Origin: Methylomicrobium sp.
GTDB lineage: Bacteria; Pseudomonadota; Gammaproteobacteria; Methylococcales; Methylomonadaceae
Direction: 5' to 3'
Assembly: GCA_018333785.1 (NCBI GenBank)
Contig: JAGXSU010000199.1
Span: 1-39,003 of the forward strand
Length of the DNA stretch: 39,003 bases
Under the pieces are notes generated by a model that had not been told where the DNA came from, did not search any database, and saw nothing but the letters and a program-made list of their open reading frames with translations. The first letter of the stretch is position 1, and every line of letters starts with the position of its first letter. Shown here in pieces: positions 10,201-17,101 of the stretch. A program made the translations under genes and the position numbers.

Positions 10201-12092
10201 GATGTAGAGCCGTCATCGTAGCTATTGCCTGTTTGGTCTACAGCGATAATGTTGCCTTTGGTACCGGCGGTCGATGATCGATAGACATTGTAATTAAGAG
10301 CACCGGTGGCCGAGGACCAAGAGACAGTCACTTTGTCATAGTAGGTGCCTTGTGAGGCTGTGAGTCCGGTTACCTGAACTGGGGCCGGTTGTTTCCCCCA
10401 ACCCGCGTCTTCGTTACCAGCCTGACCTTCAACCGTGCCCACGAGGGTCGTCACTTTGTAATAGTAAGCATTACCAAATCCTGATGTGGAATCGGTATAG
10501 CTTGCTGTTAATGAAGCACTTAGCAAAGTGAATGCGCCACCTGAAGAATCCGAACGATAAACTTTATAGCTAGTCGCATCGGGTACGGCTAACCAGGATA
10601 ATTTGACGGCATTGATTACTGTGCCTTGAGTAGCTGAAAGCGCATTGATTGACGCTGGTAACTTGCCCCAGCCTTCGGCTTGGGAAGAATCGGGAGAGCT
10701 GCCGGTGCCGTTCTTGGCCACAACCGTATAGAAGTAGTGAGTGCCACCAGTTGCAGTTGTATCGTCGTAGGTAAGGATAGCTAGGCCGGATGCGATTAGA
10801 GACCCTTTGGCTCCTAAAGCTGTCGAACGAAAAAGATCAAAGGATCCTGCATTGAGGGAAAAAGACCAGGAAACCCTTACCTTGGCATAGAAAGTGTCTT
10901 GAGTTGCAGTAACACCCGTTACTTGAAGAGGAGCGGGTTGCTGTCCCCAACCTACTGCCTCATTACTCTTAGAACCTTCGACCGTATCAACCATAGCTGA
11001 GACCTTGTAATAAAAGGCAAGACCAAAGGTAGATGTCGAATCAGTAAAGCTTGGTGCTGGTGAATTTCCAATCAGAGTTAATGTACCGCCTGAACTGGAA
11101 GCGCGATAAATGTTATAACTTGTCGCATCGATTACAGCCGACCAAAACAAGTTGACCGCGTTGAGTACGGTACCTTTCGTCGCCGAGAGTGTGCTGATAG
11201 TACCAGGAACATTCATCCACCCTTCGGATTGGGTGGAGTCTGGTGAATTGCCCGTGGCATTCTTTGCAACTACTGTGTAGAAATAGTGAGTGCCGCCGGT
11301 TGCAGCTGAGTCATCGTAGCTTAGTCCTGATAAATCTGTTGCAATTGCAGTTCCTTTGACGCCAGAGCTTATAGAGCGATACAGGTCGTAAACTAGCGCT
11401 CCGCTAGATGTGGGCCATGAAACGCTGATCTTGTCATAGTAAGCACCTTGTGAAGCAGTGACTCCTGAGACTTGCGGTGGAGCGGGTTGCTTACCCCAGC
11501 CGGTTGCCTCATTACCCAGCGCCCCCTCAGCTCCACCGACAATTGCCGTTGCTTTGTAATAATAGGCTGTTCCAAACCCTGACGATGTGTCGTTATAAGA
11601 AGGTGTTGTTGATGCACCAACAAGACTCAGCGTTCCGCCTGAGCTGTTTGCTCGATAGATGTTATAGCTTGTTGCATTAACAATTGGGCTCCATGTCAAT
11701 TGAACAGCATTAACGACAGTACCCTGAGTGGCGGTTAATGTGCCCACAGGAGGTACTATATTCCCCCATCCTTCAGCTTGAGCAGAATCGGGTGAATCCC
11801 GCGTTGCATTCTTAGCAACTACCGTATAGAAAAAGTGGGTCGTATCAGAGGTGGGATCGTCCAGGGTGAGTACTGTTAAATTCGAAGCATGGAGAGTGCC
11901 TTTTGTTCCGGATGATGTAGAGCGATAGACATCATAGGCATTAGCCCGCGGCGCCGATGACCATGAAATCGTTACGCGTTGTAATAATGTGCCTTGAGTT
12001 GCTGTTACACCTGTTACCTGAGACGGAGCAGGCTGGGCTCCCCATGCGGTCAAGAAAAATGAAAATAACGTAAAAAATGTATAGATGCGCAT
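4263..12092 (-). CDS. Giant secreted FN3/Ig-repeat protein (2,609 aa)
   Basis: The frame extends upstream to 12155, but ATG 12092 gives a proper signal peptide (MRIYTFFTLFSFFLTAWGA) with GGACGG upstream, so it is chosen. The first half or so holds about 13 FN3-like modules of roughly 97 residues. They alternate between type A (QPAPxQVTGVTASQG...YDVYRS...HYFYTVVAKN...PDSSQAEGWG) and type B (LPAxINTLSATQGTVINAV...SYNIYRA...AYYYKVTALVGTVEG). A cadherin-like domain follows, then several Ig-like blocks with cysteines and a PKD-like terminal region (CTDADGKIVGYAWRVND). It is probably exported and surface-associated. The near-identical tandem modules invite copy-number change by recombination. No LPXTG, autotransporter barrel or obvious type I secretion signal is seen, so the export route past the outer membrane is unknown. 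Confidence 0.88.
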   Translation of the reverse strand: MRIYTFFTLFSFFLTAWGAQPAPSQVTGVTATQGTLLQRVTISWSSAPRANAYDVYRSTSSGTKGTLHASNLTVLTLDDPTSDTTHFFYTVVAKNATRDSPDSAQAEGWGNIVPPVGTLTATQGTVVNAVQLTWSPIVNATSYNIYRANSSGGTLSLVGASTTPSYNDTSSGFGTAYYYKATAIVGGAEGALGNEATGWGKQPAPPQVSGVTASQGAYYDKISVSWPTSSGALVYDLYRSISSGVKGTAIATDLSGLSYDDSAATGGTHYFYTVVAKNATGNSPDSTQSEGWMNVPGTISTLSATKGTVLNAVNLFWSAVIDATSYNIYRASSSGGTLTLIGNSPAPSFTDSTSTFGLAFYYKVSAMVDTVEGSKSNEAVGWGQQPAPLQVTGVTATQDTFYAKVRVSWSFSLNAGSFDLFRSTALGAKGSLIASGLAILTYDDTTATGGTHYFYTVVAKNGTGSSPDSSQAEGWGKLPASINALSATQGTVINAVKLSWLAVPDATSYKVYRSDSSGGAFTLLSASLTASYTDSTSGFGNAYYYKVTTLVGTVEGQAGNEDAGWGKQPAPVQVTGLTASQGTYYDKVTVSWSSATGALNYNVYRSSTAGTKGNIIAVDQTGNSYDDGSTSGGTHYFYTIVAKNGTGSAPDSSQTEGWGKLPAAVNTLSATQGTIVNSVQLSWTAIADTNSYNIYRATSSGGAVSLIGTSNTEGYVDNNTGSGLAYYYKVSALVGTVEGPSGNEAAGWGKQPAPVQVTGITASQGTYYDKVTVSWSLVTGAASYDVYRSPSAVSRGSVISTDLTGLSYDDTVATGGNHYFYTVVAKNASGNSPDSNQTEGWGKLPATINTLTASQGTVINAVHLGWSAVQDAISYKIYRSTVPGGSLALLSSSITTDYTDATTGAGTAYYYKVTALVGTVEGQAGAEATGWGKQPAPPQVSGVTASQGAYYDKVTVSWSSATGALAYDVYRSSTAGTKDNLIAAEQTGNSYDDGTASGGTHYFYTIVAKNSTGSAPDSSQAEGWGKLPAAVNTLSATQGTLTAKVKLTWVSLPDATGYEIYRANSSGGAGSLIGNVGTTTSYDDNNALPGSAYYYTIKTKVSALVGPAGNETAGWSKQPAPISTLTASLGTVTGAISLSWTADPEASSYEVWRSTASGGSASLISNPTSSNFVDSTTQGVAYYYYTVKTKVGEAVGPVGNEAKGFANAAPTSASVTLITTSYVPSAETLPIVVDPNIDAGQGEILSFAITEQTTSGMVSISNGKFKYTPPVDGSFSGPLSFKFVVTDRGGQNFTANGSVNVSCTTPSISALSPTTPVLIATEFSSSITYSIPACSKTKQIYINIFDNNNLSVSSTVLQNISSGIGNVALFNTKGLSKSGTFSVKAHISTDIGEDIKSAQLVVKPVNLPVMGILPSTSVVDGQDTIDVTLQNPSVVNCQFTKDKKTALADASKCLVELSTPPDGLTLDNSGAFPALHGVIQNSGQYPIEATVSKFNGQELLVVGKVSKTITASCPQPTINSFSTTSNLLSYIKPTYKFNYDALACNGALSANLVLTSNKDGSTVESQPITLIEFGSDLDYSLIGQGLPEGGYTANLSIQGAEGTATKTFAFNVKQTPLPSISISPSLIDQGETKISIGVVPSQDKSCPLTSTQSDAENDPRKCFIYFNYSVPGLQTVIGSNGLPSIIGYTSQSGNFDIDLNVSRWVDGQRYDSKPVTKTLVVRGYSIPVFAFSGATEMFTGVSKSDLELKQTDGTNCYLFLNYDDALKNALAGKKSCLVTFTIPSDLTPAVNLNSAQLNGTFATVGEKSISYSVSRIYADGMALQLGTGSHTVQVTEPPAPGMAFSGGSKIAEDKYFLQSGSAFTRLTVSTNPILSAKVKITSDDTVQLITRNNVTNGSSFWLATENLPLLQEREVKVRVAWMDYPSVFSEKLLKVVGGPQGTPKLIVEVPQTANSTDELVAKVKIGQYTAAGFVYDKTMLGDWKGQLFVETNNSARSPVSDVVNLVNGEAEFKLNPANKLFMKISASADIVSSIDGLHYSIQSPTKYVGIVNTAPLVGTIIAKQLEAPAPKVFTLDLDMTVDNKVALKETHWEESIDNGDTWQEIETLSPLRVSIGMRTPGRKLIRVKMVSKTDIESYTTPVEVWAYSKLEVNIIGPSHVAPGYPVTIGAELYRDGKATAAAIYDWVVEYHDRTETMSGPTVTINDNTENKILISLRARPSDTSANDKYAWTIDRHVITTKIPSYPSVSATGPRDVEVGKTYHYVGTTRPSWGNVPSVHTIGSEWELPDGRLVAGNEVDWSPSQSDLVDPKPLKFRAWVNEFKESTTKETSVSYVPWEYVWPNFSIVLKQLTVQAPADLFFIVSHDRLEMNRRFEDLKYEWTFPTNVNARQNEAFPNRAAGQAVYAGEYDITIKISDSRGNQTQLTQHVVAEPAVPYAPTIKVGKSNYYDRVPMTVTVRPTIYGGHPLDSVVGQIWKVDGLQIDDYTNRSYMVSTITEPGDHTISYTLNSKMGETATVSHSLHLVANQKPSCQLTAIPNAYVVYAEAKCTDADGKIVGYAWRVNDQPISATSYRISFGKTGTPQSAKATITAIDDAKDPSVPVSITIDY

Positions 12093-12174
12093 GAAAATGA
12101 TCCGTCCAGAATTTCTGATCATTAACACAAAATTAAGCCTGCTTGATAACTTCAAAAGGCCGCAAAATAGGCGT

Positions 12175-12202
12175 GTCTTTTAATTCGCTTCGGCGGAAAG
12201 AC
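12175..12202. other. Hairpin upstream of the FN3 operon
   Basis: GTCTTT and AAAGAC flank CGC-TTCG-GCG, a nested stem that on the plus strand has a UUCG loop. The same GTCTTTC/GAAAGAC words occur four times in each 203-bp operon-head repeat. It lies about 85 bp upstream of the FN3 start. The rest of 12093-12290 must hold the FN3 promoter, but I see no convincing -35/-10 pair. Confidence 0.4.
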
Positions 12203-12290
12203 CAAGATATCCACTAAGAACGAGCCATTATGAAAGCTTGTTGTGATCGATACTTTACGGCGGTGACATTAAACATCCATGTCTAACTTC

Positions 12291-12340
12291 AGTGAAAAAA
12301 AGAAAAAACCGAACACTGAAAAAAATCAGGTTCGGTTTTT
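12291..12340 (-). terminator. Intrinsic terminator ending the DNA-metabolism block
   Basis: In minus-strand sense, AAAACCGAAC and GTTCGGTTTT form a 10-bp stem around a T-rich loop, followed by TTCTTTTTTT. It lies about 25 nt downstream of the last gene (stop at 12367). The stem is also flanked by T's on the plus strand, so it could work in both directions. Confidence 0.85.
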
Positions 12341-12366
12341 GGTTGGAATTGGCGTCAACATTGCAG

Positions 12367-12633
12367 CTAACGCCCTTTTTGTCCGAAAGTTTCGATGATC
12401 TCAAGCAGTTCCATTCTGAAGCTGCCGAAAATATTGATCTCTCTGTTCAAGCTTCTGGCGCGCAAAGCAATTCCAAGTCTTTGCCGAAGATTCGGATTGA
12501 CACGGAATTCGCTGCGGAGCCAGTCGCGATAATGTTCCTTTCCGCCATCCCATCCCTGGGGTGGTGAAAAAGGAGACAGCGGATTGCCAGGAGATGTATC
12601 AATTCGACTGGCGTCGAAAACATACTGACACAT
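12367..12633 (-). CDS. Hypothetical protein (88 aa), last gene of the block
   Basis: The ATG at 12633 has a near-perfect AGGAGG seven bases upstream and follows the primase stop by 13 nt, so it is very likely translated from the primase transcript. The protein is basic and starts MCQYVFDASRIDTSPGNP, with a WLRSEFRVNPNLRQRLGIALRARSLNREI segment suggesting an amphipathic helix. I recognise no family. The opposite-strand frames here lack a ribosome binding site and cross the terminator. Confidence 0.7.
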   Translation of the reverse strand: MCQYVFDASRIDTSPGNPLSPFSPPQGWDGGKEHYRDWLRSEFRVNPNLRQRLGIALRARSLNREINIFGSFRMELLEIIETFGQKGR

Positions 12634-12646
12634 AGCAACCTCCTGC

Positions 12647-13717
12647 CTAACTTAGAGACCGAAAGACAAACGCATTTGGCCCGCTTTGATTGAGAACATC
12701 CAGCCAATCGATGCTTTTGGCGTCAATGGGTAACGATCCTGACGGTTCACGGATTTCAACTTGAATGCCTTGCGTTTTAGCACGTTCGGCAAGTTTTTGA
12801 GCCGCGAAGGTTCCTGCATGCGTTCGATCCAGATCTGACCAAATGATGAGCTTTTCCACCCCTTGCGGAATGATAAAGTGACTCATCAACGTGGAACTGA
12901 TCAATGGCCATGTCACCATTCCCGTAGCCTCGATAACAGACAAAGCTGTTTCGATGCCTTCGGTAACAGAGAGAACACGACCGGGGTTTCCAAGACGAAT
13001 ACCAGATCCCACAATCAAACGATCCGCGGGCACTGGCATTAACTTCTTTGGAGACTCAACCGGTGCTTTGCGACCATCACCCGTCAAAAACGAGCGATGG
13101 ATCGTAATGGCTCGGTTGTCCTTTTCGACCAAAGCCAACATGGCCGGAAAGTAACCAATCACTTGGTTGTCTTCGTTTCGATACTGCATCTTCGGGTGAA
13201 AACGAAGGCTTGGCCAATTGGGAAGCCAACCATCCAAACCGCGCGATTGTAAGTAAAGCCTTACAGGTTCGGCATCGGGATGATGGATCGATTTTGACTC
13301 TTGCCAAACGGTTCTTAAAAGCGCTCTGATCTTATCGTCATTGATCGACGATTTACATTGATCAAAGTGCGCTTTTCTGTGAACGATCCGCTGTGGCTGA
13401 TGAGAATCAGAGGATAATCCCAGGACGCCAGCAATCGCTGAAAGCGCTTCTGGAAATGTCCAGCCTCTCAACCACATCAACAACGAAAATCCATCAGGCT
13501 TGGGGCCGCAAGTATTGCAACAGCCTCCACCAGACAGATTGGCATCACGGAACAGACGGAAACCATCTTTTCCACCATGGACAGGGCAAGCGATATGCCT
13601 TTGACCCGGTTTCTCGATAGCTTTGTCAATCTCGGGCGCCAAATCATCCAAAACGGATAACCAGGAACCGCGAGCGGCATTTCTTACAACATCAGATTCA
13701 ATGGCTGAGGCGTTCAT
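12647..13717 (-). CDS. Zinc-ribbon/Toprim DNA primase
   Basis: This 356-aa protein has the layout of plasmid and phage primases related to P4 alpha and RP4 TraC. The N-terminal zinc ribbon has C44, H47, C67 and C70 (CPVHGGKDGFR...GGGCCNTCG). A linker region follows, then a C-terminal Toprim domain with SVTEGIETALS (acidic residue near 254) and IIWSDLDRTHAG (DxD near 297). It should synthesise RNA primers for plasmid replication or for the complementary strand after transfer. No helicase domain is present, so the helicase must come from elsewhere. The ATG overlaps the stop of the upstream 75-aa gene (ATGA), implying translational coupling. Confidence 0.88.
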   Translation of the reverse strand: MNASAIESDVVRNAARGSWLSVLDDLAPEIDKAIEKPGQRHIACPVHGGKDGFRLFRDANLSGGGCCNTCGPKPDGFSLLMWLRGWTFPEALSAIAGVLGLSSDSHQPQRIVHRKAHFDQCKSSINDDKIRALLRTVWQESKSIHHPDAEPVRLYLQSRGLDGWLPNWPSLRFHPKMQYRNEDNQVIGYFPAMLALVEKDNRAITIHRSFLTGDGRKAPVESPKKLMPVPADRLIVGSGIRLGNPGRVLSVTEGIETALSVIEATGMVTWPLISSTLMSHFIIPQGVEKLIIWSDLDRTHAGTFAAQKLAERAKTQGIQVEIREPSGSLPIDAKSIDWLDVLNQSGPNAFVFRSLS

Positions 13718-13941
13718 GCGAGCACCTCATCAACAATGGCTACAGTCTTGACGAAAAACAGCGCATTCAAGAAAGATTCACAGCCATTGTCCCAGCGGAT
13801 AGTGACATAAAAATCTCTGCCATAACGACCGACTTCTTTGAGATTGACAACTTGACCCAAAGAGTTTTTGGTCACATCAGGAAGCGCGTCTTCACAAACG
13901 GGACGTACATTGGTTCCAACTTTAACTTTTACAGCAAACAT
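13714..13941 (-). CDS. Small hypothetical protein (75 aa) coupled to primase
   Basis: Starts MFAVKVKVGTNVRPVCEDA and is mostly beta-strand-like with a W-D-N-G-C motif. The start has AGGAGAAAACC upstream and a structured leader. Its TGA overlaps the primase ATG, so its translation probably feeds the primase. It may be a small SH3-like fold. No family recognised. Confidence 0.75.
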   Translation of the reverse strand: MFAVKVKVGTNVRPVCEDALPDVTKNSLGQVVNLKEVGRYGRDFYVTIRWDNGCESFLNALFFVKTVAIVDEVLA

Positions 13942-14100
13942 GGTTTTCTCCTAGTAATGTCCCGACCGCCGGGACTTCCTAGATGCCCCACCAGTCCGGG
14001 AGAGAATCGAGGAAGTCCCGGCAGGCGGGATGGAAAAGAAAACCACCCGAGAGAAACCAAGCCCCTGTTGGGAGAATGTTTTCTCCCAGATGGGGTAAAA
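13942..14100 (-). promoter_or_regulatory. Switch-like RNA leader L1 (with inserted REP element)
   Basis: Segments in transcript sense: 1 GGGAGAAAAC, 2 TTCTCCC (8-bp hairpin with 1), 3 TTGGTTTCTCTC, 4 AGGAGAAAACCATG. A second complement of segment 4, TGGTTTTCT, lies just after segment 3. A palindromic element of about 71 bp (13960-14030) separates these from the Shine-Dalgarno. Confidence 0.65.
13960..14030. repeat. REP-like palindromic element
   Basis: The 21-nt arms at 13960-13980 (starts TCCCGACCGCCGGGAC) and 14010-14030 are inverted complements apart from about two positions, with a loop of about 29 bp. Each arm has its own small CCGCCGGG-type palindrome, as in REP/BIME elements. It is GC-rich against its surroundings and sits inside leader L1. 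No second copy is seen in this window. Confidence 0.75.
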
Positions 14101-14106
14101 AAATGC

Positions 14107-14355
14107 CTAACAGGCTAAAGGTTGGTAGCCTGTTTTTTTCAGGGTACCTAAAACACAGCTTTCTATCGAAGCTAACGTCGTGGCATAACTCATCAAAATA
14201 CGGTCCAGAAGTACCGTACCTTGAATCGATATACCAAATTGCTCTTGAGCAATCCTACAAGCTTCTTGCTGCGGCAATGATCCAGAAGTTAACTGGCCAA
14301 AATACTCGGCAGCAGCTTCCAAATCTTCGGTATTGATTTCATCAGCCTCACACAT
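14107..14355 (-). CDS. Small hypothetical protein (82 aa)
   Basis: Starts MCEADEINTEDLEAAAEYFG, probably helical and acidic at the N-terminus. It follows the stop of the 122-aa gene by 11 nt, with GGTGG upstream of the ATG and no leader of its own, so it is probably translated together with that gene. No family recognised. Confidence 0.65.
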   Translation of the reverse strand: MCEADEINTEDLEAAAEYFGQLTSGSLPQQEACRIAQEQFGISIQGTVLLDRILMSYATTLASIESCVLGTLKKTGYQPLAC

Positions 14356-14366
14356 GCCACCACCAC

Positions 14367-14735
14367 TTAATTGATAGCAGTTATCGAGAACTGATACCTA
14401 CCGGTGTCATTACGATCAAAGCCGGATGTATAGCCTTCAGAAACCAGTTTGAGAGCTTCATTCAAAGTCAATTCCAGATCAAAGGTCTCGACACCTTCAA
14501 TCTCAAGCGTCATTTTCAGGCGCTTTTGGTTCTTGGCTGAATAATGATTTTCAGCTTGTTCGAAAGCGGCTTCCGGTGTTAATGCAGTTGCTGCAATGCT
14601 TCCAACCGCACCGAATAACTGAATGGCAATCCAGGTGTGGTCAGCCGTTTTGCGGATGACGTAATCACCCAAAATGCCTTTGGCATCGCATTGGGTATCG
14701 CCGTTAGGGTTTTGATAAGGTCGTCCAATAGACAT
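14367..14735 (-). CDS. Hypothetical protein (122 aa)
   Basis: Starts MSIGRPYQNPNGDTQCDAKG. It carries the phrase LTPEAAFEQAENHYS, which resembles TDAEHAMEQAENAYPG in the 270-aa protein at 18.0-18.8 kb. This suggests a shared small domain that recurs among proteins of this element. The start is set by AGAGGAAACATATC before the ATG and by leader L2. First gene of a two-gene unit. Function unknown. Confidence 0.75.
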   Translation of the reverse strand: MSIGRPYQNPNGDTQCDAKGILGDYVIRKTADHTWIAIQLFGAVGSIAATALTPEAAFEQAENHYSAKNQKRLKMTLEIEGVETFDLELTLNEALKLVSEGYTSGFDRNDTGRYQFSITAIN

Positions 14736-14812
14736 GATATGTTTCCTCTTAGAATGAGACCAGGAAACACAATCCGCGAGCGGGAATGAGTTTCCCGGTC
14801 GGGTTAGAAAAA
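14736..14812 (-). promoter_or_regulatory. Switch-like RNA leader L2
   Basis: Segments: 1 CGGGAAAC, 2 TTCCCG (perfect hairpin with 1), CCGC/GCGG inner stem, 3 TGTGTTTCCT, 4 AGAGGAAACATATCATG. Segment 3 TGTTTCCT is an exact 8-nt complement of AGGAAACA in segment 4. It lacks the U-rich tract most others have. Confidence 0.7.
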
Positions 14813-14818
14813 AATGAA

Positions 14819-16426
14819 TCAGGCTGAAGTTACAGAAGCAACACGGCCATTTTCATCAAGCGTGATAACGAATGACTTCCCATACAGAGAAGGACAGCCA
14901 CCAAAACTAGGCAGCAATCGTTTCAATGCTTCAGCAGTATCAGAGGATGTATTCGCAACCACAAATTGCGAAAAATCATACTCATCTGTGTCGTAAGCTG
15001 ACTGTTGAAAGTCGTATTCATCCCTAAATGAAGAAGCCTGCGTAACAACCGAACCAGAGCCATCCTTTTGGGGAACTATGGCTTTGGTTCCATCAAACAT
15101 GGAGTCATCATCAATTTCAATTGAATCATCGCCAACCCAAATTCGATAAGATTGGCAGAAAAGCGTATCAAGAGAAATCCACTGGCCATCAAAACAAGCA
15201 CGGTGAGTTTCATTGATGAATTCAATTCGAACCGACTCCTTATTCAAATTACGAAGATGGTTGTGCATCCAGTGACCGTCATCCAACTTTTTAGAGCCTG
15301 CTGGGTAGACATAGAAGCCATTTTTGAATACATACATCGACAAAGCAGAGCCTTCATCTTGAATATACTCGTCGAAAGTCACTAACCGGGCTCGGCCAGA
15401 CATGACATCTTCCTGATGAACTGGTTTTTCAGGGCGAGCTTCAAATTCTCCAAAGCTCTCTTCAGAACAATTTGGATAGGTTGAATATTCTGTTAACGCT
15501 TTAATGGGAATGGCAGGCACATCGTTGAGAATAGGTAATAAACCCCATTCACTGATCATGTCGTAATAGCCCACAAATTCCTCAGAAGACATCCTGGACT
15601 TCATTTCGGTCAGACGTTTCTCGATTTCGCATCTTAAAACGGCCTTCACCAGACTTGCTGCATCATCTTTATCGACCAACTCATCACGATCCGGTAACCG
15701 TCCGAAGAATCTAGACGAGTCAAGATGAACGATATGAAAACCAGCTTGCCCAAAGGAACCGTAGTTAGAAGACTTGTAGATTGGCAAGCCCTGCAAATAC
15801 ATTACATAGGCATAGTTGTTCAAAGTCGGCTTATCAAAGCCGGCAAGAGAAACCAAGCCAACCTCAGTATTCACAAATTCAAGACCTGAATCTATCGCAT
15901 GAGGACGATCAAGTTCGGCGCCATTGAACAGAACTGGAATTGGAAATGCCGAGGCAAGACGTTTTAGTTCATGTTCGATGCGACCCAATTCAAGGTCAAC
16001 GCCAACCATGGTAATGGTTGTTACGTTGTCCCATTCTGGGACAGGCGTAATATCGACCGTCTTGAATGACAGAACATCATCGGTATTGACGGAAATTCGT
16101 CCGCTTTTACTGACGACAGTTATATGACGGCAGGCAAATAACGCCGACAAAAAACCAATGCCAAAAGGATGCTCTTGAGCAACCACATCGGCGTCCCAAC
16201 CGGATTCGGCGACGGTAAGCAAGGTCTCGATAGAATCGATACCACAGCCATCATCAGTCACGCGAAGTATCTTGGTTTCGGGAGCAAATTCGAAATTTAC
16301 CGAAGTTGCGCCGGCACGACGGGCATTTTGCATGAGTTCACCCAAAACCGTGGTCTTATTGGTAAAGCTGAACTTCAAGCTTTTGACCAGGTTGGATTGA
16401 TTAACTTTCATTGCAACTTGTTTCAT
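14819..16426 (-). CDS. GHKL (Hsp90/MutL-type) ATPase
   Basis: A 535-aa protein whose N-terminus has the Bergerat ATP-binding fold: E30 and N34 (GELMQNARRAG, the N box), DDGCGI at 58-63, and HPFGIGFLSALF at 86-97 (lid glycines). This is the pattern of Hsp90, MutL and MORC-like ATPases rather than histidine kinases, since no dimerisation-phosphorylation domain precedes it. The remaining 400 or so residues are unrecognised. The start at 16426 is chosen over 16462 because GGAGACAAAAC precedes it and the longer version runs into leader L3. It could act as an ATP-dependent clamp or chaperone in plasmid DNA metabolism (inference). Confidence 0.82.
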   Translation of the reverse strand: MKQVAMKVNQSNLVKSLKFSFTNKTTVLGELMQNARRAGATSVNFEFAPETKILRVTDDGCGIDSIETLLTVAESGWDADVVAQEHPFGIGFLSALFACRHITVVSKSGRISVNTDDVLSFKTVDITPVPEWDNVTTITMVGVDLELGRIEHELKRLASAFPIPVLFNGAELDRPHAIDSGLEFVNTEVGLVSLAGFDKPTLNNYAYVMYLQGLPIYKSSNYGSFGQAGFHIVHLDSSRFFGRLPDRDELVDKDDAASLVKAVLRCEIEKRLTEMKSRMSSEEFVGYYDMISEWGLLPILNDVPAIPIKALTEYSTYPNCSEESFGEFEARPEKPVHQEDVMSGRARLVTFDEYIQDEGSALSMYVFKNGFYVYPAGSKKLDDGHWMHNHLRNLNKESVRIEFINETHRACFDGQWISLDTLFCQSYRIWVGDDSIEIDDDSMFDGTKAIVPQKDGSGSVVTQASSFRDEYDFQQSAYDTDEYDFSQFVVANTSSDTAEALKRLLPSFGGCPSLYGKSFVITLDENGRVASVTSA

Positions 16427-16507
16427 GTTTTGTCTCCAAAAAAGAAAAATCACCGGAAACAAAACAATTCCGCTGGGAAATAGTTTGTTCCCAGCTGGGT
16501 TAAGAAA
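16427..16507 (-). promoter_or_regulatory. Switch-like RNA leader L3
   Basis: Segments: 1 GGGAACAAAC (16483-16492), 2 TTTCCC, 3 TGTTTTGTTTCC (16455-16466), 4 GGAGACAAAACA (16426-16437). Segments 3 and 4 can form 12 consecutive pairs with one G-U, and 1:2 is also complete. ATTTTTCTTTTTT follows segment 3. Confidence 0.78.
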
Positions 16508-16524
16508 AGGTAAGTCTTAGTGAA

Positions 16525-16818
16525 CTAGATCAGTTTAAGTGAATAGCTTAATCCTGATCTTTTGCAGTCTTTCAAGCTAAAAAGGCAATCCTGAAGAAAG
16601 CTTTCAAACTTAAAAAATCTACGGGTTTGCGCGTATTCTTTCAGCGATGTGAGCAGAATGCGGCAAGTGTTATGGTCGGTGGTATTGATGAATTCGGAAT
16701 CATCCGAAACAGAAAATACCTTGGCCAAGGAACTGGATTCGTCCTCGTTAAGAACAAGTCCGACATCGATATTGTCGCCGCTATTGGCGGGCGAAATTTG
16801 AAAATAGAATTTACACAT
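16525..16818 (-). CDS. Hypothetical protein (97 aa)
   Basis: Starts MCKFYFQISPANSGDNIDVG; acidic centre and hydrophobic C-terminus. The start at 16818 is set by AGGGAGATTGTC and leader L4; a longer frame to 16851 runs into the leader. It is the first gene after operon-head repeat copy 1. No family recognised. Confidence 0.7.
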   Translation of the reverse strand: MCKFYFQISPANSGDNIDVGLVLNEDESSSLAKVFSVSDDSEFINTTDHNTCRILLTSLKEYAQTRRFFKFESFLQDCLFSLKDCKRSGLSYSLKLI

Positions 16819-16888
16819 GACAATCTCCCTAAAAAAGAGGGAAATCATCATTGCCCAGCTAGGGAATAAAGATTTCCCGGTGGGTAAA
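16819..16888 (-). promoter_or_regulatory. Switch-like RNA leader L4
   Basis: Segments: 1 GGGAAATC, 2 ATTCCC, CCC-TAGCT-GGG inner stem, 3 GATGATTTCCCT, 4 AGGGAGATTGTCATG. Segment 3 ATTTCCCT pairs with AGGGAGAT, one G-U. CTTTTTT follows segment 3. Confidence 0.72.
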
Positions 16889-16890
16889 GA

Positions 16891-17093
16891 TAAGAATCAC
16901 GCCGAGGCGCTTAACAGGTTGCCTTATTTAGAGTGCTGAACTGGCACTTGCTTTTGAGTTCTCTTAGAGAACTACAAAAATCCGTCTTTCCACAACACTC
17001 ATGCCAAGCATTCTGGAAAGACGGTACCGGCAGTATGCCAAATACCGTCAATGTTTTTACATTCGAAAGACGCCTGTTTTAGCACGTCTTTCG
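16891..17093 (-). repeat. Operon-head repeat, copy 1 (about 203 bp)
   Basis: First of three same-orientation copies (others at 24942 and 32346). The half nearest the leader, about 85 bp, is almost invariant. It contains the palindrome AGTTCTCTTAGAGAACT (16957-16973), the inverted pair AGTGC/GCACT, and a small CGC-YUCG-GCG hairpin (CUCG loop here). The other half has two stems: CCGTCTTTCCA with TGGAAAGACGG, and CGAAAGACG with CGTCTTTCG. It begins 9 nt past the stop of the upstream gene and ends at leader L4, so it probably combines an operon end with the next promoter. A TAAATA -10-like box is present but no good -35, which may mean an activator is needed. Confidence 0.85.
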
Positions 17094-17101
17094 TTTGGTG
17101 G

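Noticed and set aside
12292-12707. Further reading frames on both strands at 12.3-12.7 kb
   Set aside because: They begin in the terminator or lack a ribosome binding site. The minus-strand 88-aa frame has AGGAGG and the right position after the primase.
16891-17093. Operon-head repeat as an insertion sequence or MITE
   Set aside because: It has no terminal inverted repeats or target duplications and lies only at operon heads in one orientation.
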